A stretch of DNA of 64,000 bases from Clavelina lepadiformis (taxonomy: Eukaryota; Chordata; Ascidiacea; Aplousobranchia; Clavelinidae): positions 15,571,820 to 15,635,819 of the forward strand of contig NC_135248.1 of NCBI RefSeq assembly GCF_947623445.1, read 5' to 3'. Under the pieces are notes generated by a model that worked only from the letters and a program-made list of their open reading frames with translations, made no database searches and was not told where the DNA came from. A program made the translations under genes and the position numbers. Of this stretch, positions 36,276 through 47,651 are shown one piece after another (the first letter of the stretch is position 1; each line of letters begins with the position of its first letter).

Positions 36276-39200
36276 ATGCTGACTTCCGAGCTTGAAAAGC
36301 CCCCATTGGTTAATTTAAGTATAATAGGATCACGACCGGGGCCAGTTGTGAAAGATGGAGTTTGGATTGAAGTGGAATCGTCGCCGGCTTCCAATGGAGC
36401 CGTGGTGAGTTGAGTTCCACATTGTTTGGTTTAATTGAAGATAAAATAATCTTACATCGTTTTTATGGCTTGTTGTATGGCAGTGGAAAGTATGGCAGTT
36501 TTTGTTGACGCACTCATTTTAGTGTGCTCGGAAGCTTTAGTTGTTTTTTTATTTATGACTTGGTCTAAAGATGAAAAAATTTAGCAAGTGCAGTAATGAG
36601 TCTTGCACGATTGTGTGCAGCATTCTCAACTATGGCCTGTTGGTGGACTAGTCATCTGAGAGAATCTGACACTGTTATTTCACTGTTCATATTGTCCATA
36701 AAGTATTATTGATTTGTTTATTTCAAGAGGGGTGCTCAAACGGAAGAAAAGAGGTTACAGGCTTGCACGACTGCTAGAAGCAAGCAACTTAAAAAGTTTC
36801 GGCGGGAAGTTTGCAAACGGGTGAATCAAAACTTACAAATTCAAGGAAAAGTTTTTGCTGATGCTCAGAGTGCAAAGGTCAATCTTGTTTGTTGAAGTTG
36901 AAGTTGAAGTCATTGGAATGCGAGTTCTTTCAACCTATCTCTCAGTGCTTATTGTTTAGATGCAAAGGGAGCAGGAGATTCTGTGTCGGAGCGCATCAGC
37001 TGCTGAGAAATCAACTCCCAAGAAGAACAGATGCTTGTACAACATCAACTCAATCCTGATAGATCGGAGCGGCAACGTTGATGCTTTGTGTCGAAGTGGA
37101 AAAGAGAGCAGTTGTGATGTCAGAATGAAAGTTGCTGTGCTTCATAGAAGATTGTGACAAGTTGTAAAATTGCAACTTTCCACCTCAGGTTGACCCATTG
37201 TTGGACGTTCATGCCCAACAGTCAGTGGAAGTGAATCGGAACACAAGAAGAAGATTGGCCGAGAGATCAATTCTGCCTCTGCATGATGAGGATAAAGAAC
37301 TCCCTGGTGGAGTTTGGGGAGCGGGTGCATCCCGAGATGTAATTTTACTTATCATTGTTAGCTCGTGTTTTGATCTGTTAAAAGTCCATGATTGGTTGTC
37401 GCATTAATATGAGTCCTGTTGACACCATTTTTACTTGAAACAGAAATCACCGGCCCGATTTCACGAAAACTCTTCTCTCCAGGGCGACATGTCCGACAAT
37501 GATGAGTTTCTTGTAGAGACAGTTCCGGCTTTTAATTCACCTGATGACTTGGCGCTAACTTCAGTGCAAGAAACTATAAATTGTGGTGTGCTTAAATAAT
37601 TATGTTTAAACTGTTGTCAACTAATGAGTTGTTCATTCTTTCATTTGGGTTGAGTTATTTCAACAATTAACTGAATTTAAACAAAGAACTTCTATGTTGC
37701 ATTGTCCAAAGCATATCTCTACCTCAGGGTCTCTACATTCATTTGATGCTCCAAGATCCATTTCAAATCACAAGACCTCTAAAGAACTTCCCCAAACATT
37801 GCACTTTATCCACAACAAAGTGCATTTTGAAGGCCTTCCAAGGTAAATAAACACCTGCCTGACAATGTTTTGTCAACAACACATTCACAATCTTACACTC
37901 TTAAACATTAGCTTGATCTAGATTCTAGAATGTCGATTCCAACTACTTTCTATCACTGTCCTCATTTTGTTGATTTCAGACACTTGGTGACCTCTTTTCT
38001 GATAATTAAATAAATAAATAAAATGTTTTCTCCAATTTTTCAGATAATTTTTATCGGTAATTTGTTAAGAAAACCTTTTTATGATTCATGAGTTTAGACC
38101 ATTTAGAACAGAATTGTTTTGCCTCACAATTTAATTTAAGCCGAGTAATTCTTGGATGCTTTCCACGAAGCACATCCCAGTGGTTGCAAAATTTCTTTTC
38201 TCAACCTTTGCTCTGTTTTGCTCATGAAATAAATTTAACTTTGAAATAATAATTCTCGTAACTCATTATATCAGTCTATGAAATAACTGCAGGTTTAAAG
38301 GTGATTATCGCAGTATGCTTCGAATTGATGGCGCTTATGTTCTTTACTTCAGGCAGATCTGTGCAGCTGAGTGCAAGGAAGTGGTTCAATGTCCGAGAGA
38401 AACAATCTGTGAAGCTGGCGTGGAGTCTGCTGTTCCCATGAACAAAAACGTTGAAGTCCAGCATGATGCTCCGAAGATGACTTCAAAAATGTCACGTAGT
38501 GAGTCTTGTGCTCTCATTCAGGCGTTTGCTGAATTCATTCACTTGAAGCACATCATGTGCTTGGCAATGAAGGTTGCCCTAATGTGTTGTACCTCATGGA
38601 TAGTAGAGCATGAAGATTGTAGATATTGTCATTGGCTTCTTTCATGATCCCCCACAATTGATGCAGGATTCGCCACGATTCCAGCTCTGATCCACCCAGG
38701 AGTGGTGGAGGTTGATCGGAGGCGGGCAGACGAGCAGGCAAGGTGGATGTCAAGGAGGGTGTTCTCTGATGCGGAACGTGAGCGATCCCGAGAGCAGAAG
38801 AGGTTGAAGAAGCATCGAGCAAAATTGGAGAAGTACGATTCGATGACATCATAATATTTTTGCTCACAATAGACATCTCACTCATGTGCCAAAGATATCT
38901 TATCATTGCAGGCTTCGCGCAGAGAAGGAGCAAGCGAGGTCAGAGGTCGAGCAGATGTCACGAGATCAAATCGAAGCTGTACAATTAGCCAACGAACAAT
39001 TAAAAGTTGAAGCCTTGGAAGAAGANNNNNNNNNNNNNNNNNNNNNNNNNNNNNNNNNNNNNNNNNNNNNNNNNNNNNNNNNNNNNNNNNNNNNNNNNNN
39101 NNNNNNNNNNNNNNNNNNNNNNNNNNNNNNNNNNNNNNNNNNNNNNNNNNNNNNNNNNNNNNNNNNNNNNNNNNNNNNNNNNNNNNNNNNNNNNNNNNNN

Positions 39201-39700
39201 NNNNNNNNNNNNNNNNNNNNNNNNNACTGACCCCGATGCGTGCGCAAACAACTGTCTCTTCTATCGCAACAATGAAGGCAGGTTCATTCATGTATATGAT
39301 GTCGATTAAGCTGACAAGTACACGCATTAGCTATCATTACGTCATCACACCTGGCCCGTAACTAGTTTGTGGCGCCTGATATCTGGACACCAACTAGCAC
39401 AAATATCTGACTTGTGAACTGAACATATATTTTCAGGGGACTGTCCCCAACCAGGTACTTGCTGGGCATTCATCAGCGTGATCGACCAAAGTATAACGCA
39501 AATATGTTCATTGCACAGCTTATGCGAAAGCGCTCGACGCTGTCTTGAAGGCTCTCGAGAAGAACACGGCTCCATTTGAGAAGGACGCACTCCAGCGGAG
39601 CGCAATCTCACTTCCGTTGGTCGCTGATGATTATGACGTCACAGACACGTTTAGTAACGAACGGTTTTCTACCATGTCGATTCTTGACAACGATTCATGA
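36276..39700 (+). CDS. CCDC15: CCDC15 orthologue (centriole protein), interrupted by an assembly gap
   Basis: In vertebrates CCDC15 is a coiled-coil protein of the centriole inner scaffold. Exons: 36276-36404, 36728-36877, 36960-37118, 37189-37338, 37444-37585, 37728-37842, 38353-38495, 38667-38832, 38912-39025 (running into 200 N), then 39226-39277 and 39519-39700 (stop TGA). The N-terminal part has KDGVWIEVESSPAS and KQLKKFRREVCKRVNQNLQI, like the human VGAWVEPASP and LKHFQKQVKYRVNQQI. The C-terminal end has DPDACANNCLFYRNN, matching human HPDTCANNCIFYKNH, which settles the identity. A charged helical stretch (ERERSREQKRLKKHRAKLE) lies before the gap. The long middle repeats of mammalian CCDC15 are absent, so the protein is shorter. 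The last intron uses a GC donor (39278) if the human frame (RAYTRAL; here AYAKAL) is followed. Confidence 0.85.
39026..39225. other. Assembly gap (200 N)
   Basis: Exactly 200 undetermined bases, probably a gap of unknown size. It falls in the coiled-coil coding part of CCDC15, so some coding sequence and perhaps an intron are missing. Confidence 0.99.
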
Positions 39701-40951
39701 CTCTTCGTGGATACGCGTGAAGACAACGCATTTCAATTGTTGTTGGTTCTTTGTGACGTCATTGGACGGTCGAATAACCAGCCTCGCACTTTTATCAACA
39801 AAATAGTTTAGGAATTGTAAAGTTTTAAAATCTTTATTGAAATATTTTTGGGGATTTTCATAAAAAATCCAATCCGTGTTTTTATCCCATACTGGTTCAA
39901 ATCTTTCATTTTGGCGAACAATGCCGTTGATGCTTCATAATGCCTTAGATGTAGAACAACGTGCGCTTCGTAAATGTGAATTGTAACGCTAAACTATCAG
40001 ACAGGGTTCGGTTTAGGGGCGTTTAACAGCATTTTACGATGTGTTTAAAATGCTGCTTAAAATTTTTTCTTGGCTTAATTCATGTAACACCTGTGGTAGT
40101 CAATACAATATTTTCCATCTATTTAAAAATATGTAACTATTTCCTGAGTTGTTTTAAAATTGAAAATAACACTTTGCTTGATAGATTAATTTATTATTCG
40201 ATCAACTTTCAAAAAGTTACCATCCAAGCTGTGGACAGTACTTGATTCAATCGTCCAAAACGCATAGTTTATTCGATTTATTTTTCACGACAGTGCAAAA
40301 GTCCAATTACAAATGAAATATAACCGTTTACATTAACATTTACTCTATTATTTTTTCCATTATACTTCCAATACATGCAGGGAAGGTGCAAAATTACGCG
40401 TAATTCGGTAAAAATAACAATTAATGCAATAAAAGTGTATTATTATAACATGAATCGGCTAGTAATGGGATGTCTATGTGAGCCTACTCGCTGTTGCAGT
40501 GGTGTACATTTAACTGTCTGCTGCGTGGAATTACGACATTGTAAAACAATTGATGGACGAAATGAGACCACCAGTGGGTGACGTCAATAAAACTTCGTTG
40601 TATGGTCATAACGTTGAAGAAGCTGGTTTACAGATAGAGCAAATCTTACCGAAATATGGTTAATTATTAGCATGTTCCAACTGGTCATGTGCAGTAAGGA
40701 TTCCCTTTCTCGGTAATTTCCCCCAATTTGAACATTGATGACGTAACACTTAGTTCGTCAAGCCGTTTCCACTCCCCAGTTGGTAGGCAATGTGACCAAC
40801 CAGAGTGAAGTGAAATTGATTAATTGAACAAGTGCAAGTAAATTTGACGTCACTTCAAATTTATTGATTTTATGTGTGCTGGCTTACAGGCAAACTTTTT
40901 TCAATTCTCAAATCGAATTCTTGTTGAATTTGGTCTGAATTACTTGAAAGA
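39701..40951. other. Intergenic between CCDC15 and the YccV-domain gene
   Basis: No gene is visible. Three perfect TGACGTCA octamers occur at 39754, 40579 and 40845, the last about 100 bp upstream of the next start codon, so it could act as a CRE/ATF-type promoter site. Confidence 0.4.
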
Positions 40952-43191
40952 ATGCCAAACGTGCAGATGACGAGATACCAAATGTTGCAATTTCTTATGA
41001 TAATTCTTGCACTGCCCATGCAGTACATGCTTGTAAAGTGGGCAAACAACCAAACTGAAGACGCCAGACTGCTCTCTATGACAAGGTAACTTAAGGTCAT
41101 CTTGTTAATTTAAACTGAATTGAAATTTTTTTAAAATAACAATTACACCTGTTCAAGCAAGCTCAAGCAAGACTTACTGCCATACTCAGGTTAATACAGT
41201 TCATCCATCATGGACTTTAGTGTTATTTTACACTTACATGAACTACTGGTATAAATAAGGCAAGAAGTCAGACCTAATAATTTATATTACAGCGTATTTT
41301 CCAACATCCGATCTTTCATGAAAGATTATTTTACCATTTCATCTTGGAAGAATCGGATGGCAACGTACCTTGGGAGGCCAGTAAAAGTAATTGTTACGCA
41401 ATGATAGGAAATATATGTTTCTACTAAAATATTCCTTTTAACATATCAGTTGCCGTTACACATTCTGTGTAATAAATCCTAACACCCCATGCATGTCGTA
41501 TAAGCAGTGAAAATGCTCAAGCACTAAACTAATCTAGTGGCTTGTAAATATGATGTTCGGACCGATTTCTTCATTCAAAATCATTGATAATTAATTAATT
41601 TTGATTATTGGTTAACATTTCATTATTTATTGCAGTAAATATTTAAAGCACTTGGCAATTGATTAATTATTATATATGTAGTTTCCCACATGGTTGAATA
41701 TTTAAGAGTATAATTAAGAAAACAAATAATGCAATACGTTTATGTTTTAGTGAAACCAAACCCACATTTTTTTGCAATGAAAAACTTAATCTTGTAACGA
41801 GGGTTAGAATATGGCAAAGTCATCTGTGACTTAAACCAGCAAAGTTCTGTCATTTCGCAGGGTAAGTCAAGAAACTTGAACTTGGCTGCTGGCAGGCAAG
41901 GAAACATGGAAGGGGAATGTGTCGCTAAGGAAGTTTTCTTGTATAGAAACCAGCATGGTGATTTTGCAAGTAAAGACATCTTTTTATTTGTTGCGCGTAG
42001 TGTCAAGTTTTTCGAGTTTAAGTTTTTAAATTATCTGAACACAACCAATGCACATAGATGCAGCTTTAATTTGCAGAATACATGGCTATATAAGTGAGGC
42101 ACTGCATGCTCTGTTATTTGATAATTGTGCTTTGACTCTCGAGTTTTGTTGAAAGCATCAACGGGGGCGAGATCACCTCGAAAAAGCTTCGTGAAGTACA
42201 GAGTTGGACAGACTATCAGACACAAGAAGTATGGTTACAAAGGAGTCATAGTCGGGTGGGACGAGTCATGTCGGGCACCCGACTCTTGGATAAGAACAAA
42301 CCACAGAGGAGAAGAGGTAGTTTGCTGGTTGAACTGTTCTGAGTTGGTTGGTGCAGTATCTTAGTCTTGACAAATATCTGTTCCTACTTTACTATTTTGT
42401 CGTAGAAATATTCATTTTAAAAACACGGGATCTGGTGTTTTAATTACTATTCTATGTCTGATTCATGATGATAAACTGATGATGTTTCACTGCTGTAGTC
42501 GTTCGGAGACTTTTAAGTACGTTTTTGGCTTTTCTAAAAGCTTGGTGAAATTTATACTTAATGGACTTGTAATGAAATGGTTGTATGTCGTACCTTATCC
42601 TGTAAGGGCGACCACTTCAATTACAATGTTTGTCCGTTGAATTGTTTAATGTCCTCGATGTAAATGAGTCTTCGAAGGTCGTTGTATGCTTTTCTTAATC
42701 TTAGAATTAATTGTTCACCTTGACAACTTTATATTCTGATTATATTGAAGCTTCTTACAACGAATACATTTAGATAGAACATTGGTACAGCAACAGCATA
42801 AACACGAACATGTTGCGGCGTCGATCATAAAAACAAGAAAGAATGAATAACTCACGTAATATAGGCATGCACAATTGTTATGTCACGTTTCATGAAAGCG
42901 GTTTCCGTAAACAAGTATTCTATGCGGCATTCGATTTGCAAGCTATTTTATAATATAATCACAGACTCTATTTTTTATTCTCAGCATTATCGAGATTCTC
43001 CGCACTACGCTGTCCTCGTTGACATGAGGGACCGCCGTGGTGTGCAGGACACATACGTGGCGGAGGAGAACATGGAAATCATAACAAACACAAAAGTTAG
43101 GCATCCTCACTTGAACGATTACTTTGACTTCTACGATGGGGCGCAATATCACATGAGACCAGCAATGAAAGTTCTCTATCCTCACGACTGA
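40952..43191 (+). CDS. Membrane-anchored YccV/HspQ-domain protein
   Basis: Five in-frame exons: 40952-41085, 41293-41380, 41861-41969, 42156-42316 and 42985-43191 (stop TGA), 699 nt, 232 aa. Residues about 125-232 form a YccV-like (HspQ, 'hemimethylated DNA-binding') domain: KYRVGQTIRHKKYGYKGV, VGWDESCRAPDSWI, SPHYAVLVDMRD, YVAEENMEI, and the terminal HPHLNDYFDFYDG...LYPHD. In animals this domain is best known at the C-terminus of FBXO21, where the same order of motifs is seen. Here there is no F-box or transglutaminase-like part. Instead a short hydrophobic segment (MLQFLMIILALPMQYMLV, about residues 11-28) suggests a signal anchor or cleaved signal. Bacterial HspQ modulates Lon proteolysis, so a protein-quality role is a guess. 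The exon joint 41969/42156 uses an acceptor AAAG and is the weakest. Confidence 0.8.
42590..42850. repeat. Dispersed repeat, copy 2 (see 8060-8370)
   Basis: This lies in the last intron of the YccV-domain gene and shares ordered blocks with 8060-8370, ending with 'tagaacattggtacagcaac'. It lacks the middle segment of the other copy. Confidence 0.6.
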
Positions 43192-43377
43192 TGATCGATG
43201 CCATCTCCTACATTTTACCTGTTAGCTTGTCACTGATGTCTTTGAAAGGCCGTGTGCAATCCTCTTATTTACCATGAGCGTGGAATTCTTTTATATATAA
43301 TACCGTAACTATTTTTTCTTATTGTTTACCTTGCTATCTTATAACACACAAGTTACTGATGTTAACTCATTCCTAGT

Positions 43378-43490
43378 GTTGGTCAAGGTAACCACATAAT
43401 TTACTTAAGTAGAAATAGTGCGGAAGAAAACTGCTTAAGTATCCAAAATAGAACAACTTCACTTACGTAAAAGTGCTTCGTTACTGACCA
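43378..43490. repeat. 'Acttaagta' dispersed repeat fragment (second at 57700-57900)
   Basis: GTGTTGGTCAAGGTAACCAC followed by several 'acttaagta' and 'acgtaaaagtgctt' phrases resembles a common animal short interspersed DNA repeat built of AAGTAC/ACTTAAGTA units. A similar run lies at 57700-57900 in a CCDC96 intron. Borders are unclear. Confidence 0.4.
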
Positions 43491-46400
43491 TTGCTGCTCT
43501 ATCCTTTGATAGAAGGTTGGTGAGAAATGTGTTCCTCTTTCCTCTTATCTCCTTAATAATCCCGGATTACTCGTCTTTATTGCGTCATGATCCGTCATCA
43601 TCTACTGATGTTCGAATGAAGTTTTAGCTAAACAGGGAGTGATTTGCATTTGATGCCACGAAACATGGTTGTATTACGTCACATATCCTTGGCACTTAAC
43701 AGGTGGTTGGATAAATACAAAATCTGTTCCCTGTAATGATATCGCGGATCTGGGACAGAAATCACATAGATTTTGTAAAATTAGAGATTTTACCAGGCAG
43801 TTTTGACGATTTCGTCGCAGAAACATCATATTTAGGTGTACCACGTGACCTTCAACTGAGGTGTTGAGGTAAACTAGGAAGCTGTCACTGACTTAAGAGT
43901 GTGACTGTACTGGTATCCACGTCATAAAATCCATTGTCCATGCCGGTGGACGTATCCGTAAGGCAGCCGGTTTTGTCTGAGCAATTTGAAGGGAACGAAA
44001 AATCCGAATTTTAACTGTGACGTGTTCGTGCAAATTAAGCACATAACGTGGCATGTTGTTGGGCGCAAAATCATATCTTTTGCTGATAATTAATATGACG
44101 TAATTTAGCTTGAGTTGAAACTAATGACGTAATAGCCTACTTATTCTCAACTTATAAATGACGTAAGCTGGAAAAGGCATTCCTTTTGTCTTAGGCATTC
44201 CGCATGAGAAAATCCCAGGTTTTAATGCGGAAAGTTTATTCCCAACTCAAGTATCTTTCGATTTAATAAAATCAACAAGCGATGTGTCACTGAAGATAAA
44301 TAACTAAGCGCCGCACTGCCCACTGGCGGGATCTGGTTTATCAATTAAAACGTTCAGCAAAGTCTTCTTTTCTGTGCAATTAAGTATTATTGTGATCTGC
44401 AGTTAGGAAAATTAAAACTGTTTGAACTTTGCTGGTAGCAAATAACTCGGCCTCAAACTCAAAATTAGAAAAATTAAGGTAATATTTTTTAAGTTGCTAA
44501 CACCAAATTATTCGACTTTAGAACACGACAGATGACATGTAGTGTAGCGGCCGTTGGAAAAAATCGCTCTTGTCGCCAATTGACGCTTTTCTTTTAGGTG
44601 AAAAAAGAAAAAGGAATGTTGTGGCCTTAGTACCTGGATTAGTTTGCCACTCTTTATCCTAATTTACAGATATCTGTTCGTCTCGTCAAGGATTAACGCA
44701 CAGGAAAGGTAAAAACTGACGCCCATATTAACCATTCGTAAGGGGTTACGTTACGGTAATATTTTAATCAATTTTGTCGCTATTGCTGGCCAGTTTCGAC
44801 GCCAGTAAATCATCTATTCCACATACGATTAGTCTTAATTCAATTACCACAAATGATTGAAAGGTAGCATGTTCTATTACGAATGGCCATATCTTTCCAT
44901 TTCTTTTAGCTTCTCGACTGTGGGCTTATCTTAGATGCTTATCTTACAACGCAACGAAAGACATAGCGTTATATGGATACATTGTTGAGCTGTTCCTGAT
45001 CCACGACTGCGGCTAACTTGGTATCATTTTATTGGCAAATAACATTTGCTAAAGCACAGGCGTAACTTGACGTGGAGATACATCTCAAACGAGAGTCTGT
45101 ATGCCTCCTTGTCTAAAAGGTGACTGAATCGAAACGCGAACAGGGAATAAAGAAATAAACTGATTATTTCTTTGGGCAAATAAACGTAGTGTCCTGCCGC
45201 TACCTAGCGGACAGAGTAGTGAACGTTACAGTATGTTTGAGTGTTGTAATAAAGTTTGGTAATCGGCTCGGTAGTAGAGTGATTTTATGAGTGCTGTGCT
45301 CGCGTTTATTTGGCTCGTGTTCAATACCTCAAGTGGCTCTAATGTTTGTAATGCCCTTTTGGCAAAACATATACGACATTTGCTCCTGTTCAACGTTACT
45401 GGTGAACTCGCGAACAATTTCAAACTCATGCAATGCAATATAAAAAATAAAGAAAAACAAATAAAAATGTCTACGTGTCACGGTGTCAGTTGGAACTTGC
45501 ACAAAGGGTATTTTGGTAACTTTGTATCGTTTGAATTTACTGAACAGTGCATTGCAACTTTCGATTTTAGACTGAATTGTTTTGGGTTCAGAAAAAAGCG
45601 GAGTGAGTAACTGAGTATGCCCACTGCCCAGAATTTTGAAAAGAAAAAGACTATGTTTAGGCGTGACTACGTAATTTATTTTGAAAGTTCTTAGAAGATT
45701 GACTTGACAGTAGGTCTATGTCTAAGTTTGAAATAGTCATAGGAATTAAATAAAAATATCCTCTAATTTCATTGTACTGTACCTTTTCCACGAATTTCTT
45801 AAGTTTTATGCAATTTCGTCTTTAAGACTTTAACCGATTTTACGGAAACCGTTAGCTCCGTCTCGTACCTGCTTCCTAGGTCAGTTGTTTTGGAGCAGGT
45901 CTACATTCGGTTCAAGGGTGTATAGGCCAGTGCGTGATCGACAAAGAAGTGTGAGGAAGTCAGTAAAGCTTACTTGGTGTTTGTACTAACAGAGAAAAAG
46001 GTTGCGTCATATAGACCTTTATACTTTCGTTATTCCCGTACCGTCCATGCTCTGAATAAAACCTGGGCTTCTCAATCTTTGTAGCCTATAGTGTTGCATT
46101 CCTACATAAAAGCCTGAATTGGAAGGAGTTATGAGGTAAAAGAAAAGATATTATGTCATAATAATTGCCGGTAATCAAAACTCGATCCCGATTAAGGGAA
46201 TGCAACAGTAAAGACGGCCACAATACCGACACGGGATCAGCTCATAGTCTGTATTTCATCGCAGGATTGGCCGCGGTCACAGATGTGCAGACCCGCTAAC
46301 TCAGTTATACAAGTGTCCAACGGCTAGCCTAGCCAAGTGTTCACTTATTCAATATCTGTCTAGTTCATATCTTGGCTTACACTTGTAACTAACCTATGAT

Positions 46401-46499
46401 GGATTTATCTAACTCCCTGGCATATCACAAAATCCTGTAGGCCAGTTAAATTGCATGATTGTGTACTATTTCATGTTCTGTACAAATCAGTGTTTAGCG

Positions 46500-46760
46500 T
46501 CTTGCTTGCCGTTACACTTTAAAAGGTTTGAAAATATATGCAGCTTAAAAGCCATTGTGGAATCTGCAGCACTTGCACGCACAAGGTTCACGGCGAACTT
46601 TTTTTATCTTCACGCCAATTATAATAAATAAAAATGATGGTTGTTTGAATGCCAACTCATATATATAAGCAGAGAATTTTCTGTGCACACCATCAGGTGC
46701 CAAAGTTTATGTCTTTGCACGCACGATTTATTGTCATAAACTGCTGTATTTCCTGTCAAA
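46500..46760. repeat. Dispersed repeat sharing 'tctttgcacgcacgattt' motif
   Basis: Ordered blocks ('cttcacgccaattataataaa', 'gcacaccatca' and 'tctttgcacgcacgattt') recur, in rearranged order, at 55970-56175. No coding sequence or terminal repeats were seen. Confidence 0.6.
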
Positions 46761-47496
46761 GTTTAGAAGTGTAACACTGGAACCAAATTGGAAAGTTTGC
46801 TAAGTGTGCGAGGAATTAAAGCTAATTGGTCGTAAAACATTATGGCTATTGTTATAATTTGTTGCATGGGAGTTTTCGCAAAACAGCAAACTTTCCTATC
46901 CGACACTAAACCAGTTCATTACAGTATCTAGTCGGGTATTTTGCTATTTCTCTTTGGATATTATCCGAGAGCAGGCAAGCTCGGTTGCTACAGATAGTGA
47001 CCTCGAATGAACTCAACATGCAATTTCTCTCTCAGGTGCTCATTTCTCTCGATGCAACTAGCCAGCACTCCTTGCAGTCAAATGCCAGTGACCACGCTCT
47101 TTGAAAGAGAGAAATCTTTCCAGAAAGAGCGTCTTGCTTGCCCCTACCGTTCTAATAGGTACCACAAACGTAAAATCGACTCGCGGCGAAAATCCACAGA
47201 TATAAGACCCGAATGAGGGGTAAATTTAGACTATTAAACATCTGTTTCATTGGCGAACAAATGCTTATGTATATATTGTTAATCAAAATGTTTATTTGAA
47301 ATTTGTCTGGGAGGTGGAACTGACACATCAAGACATTGCAAAAACTGACTAGAGTTAGGAATGGTGCATTGAGTTTGATGGGCATCCTTCATCAAGATAT
47401 TACATTGACTCGAACTACTTCTGACATTGGCTAAAACTCGATAAAGGTTATATGCTTGGCCTGTTCAAAGATATGGCTGCAGGGGCAGATAGAATG

Positions 47497-47504
47497 TATA
47501 TATA
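47497..47504 (+). promoter_or_regulatory. Possible TATA box of CEP85
   Basis: TATATATA lies about 150 bp upstream of the CEP85 start codon in otherwise mixed sequence. A start site near 47530 would leave a 5' UTR of roughly 120 nt. Confidence 0.3.
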
Positions 47505-47651
47505 GGCACCATATTCAGACATTAGGATGTACTAGGATCTGTAAGGTTTTTTATAGATTCTGTGTTTTTTAGAGTTATAATTGTGTTGGATTAGAGTGTT
47601 TTTAATGATTTTAAATTTTCAAGAAGTGACGTCCTTGTTATAAGCTTTGTT

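Larger units (their letters stand above)
43192..47651. other. Gene-poor region
   Basis: No convincing exons. It holds a 'tacttaagta'-type repeat fragment (43378-43490), a dispersed repeat (46500-46760), and a possible tRNA-like stretch near 45262-45332 whose boxes are too degenerate to call. Confidence 0.45.

Noticed and set aside
41861-41969. Longer version of the third YccV-gene exon continuing past 41969
   Set aside because: The continuing frame does not join in phase to the YccV domain exon, while the donor at 41970 does.
45287-45610. 107-codon open frame near a tRNA-like stretch
   Set aside because: No resemblance to known proteins, and the tRNA boxes near 45262-45332 are too degenerate to call a gene.
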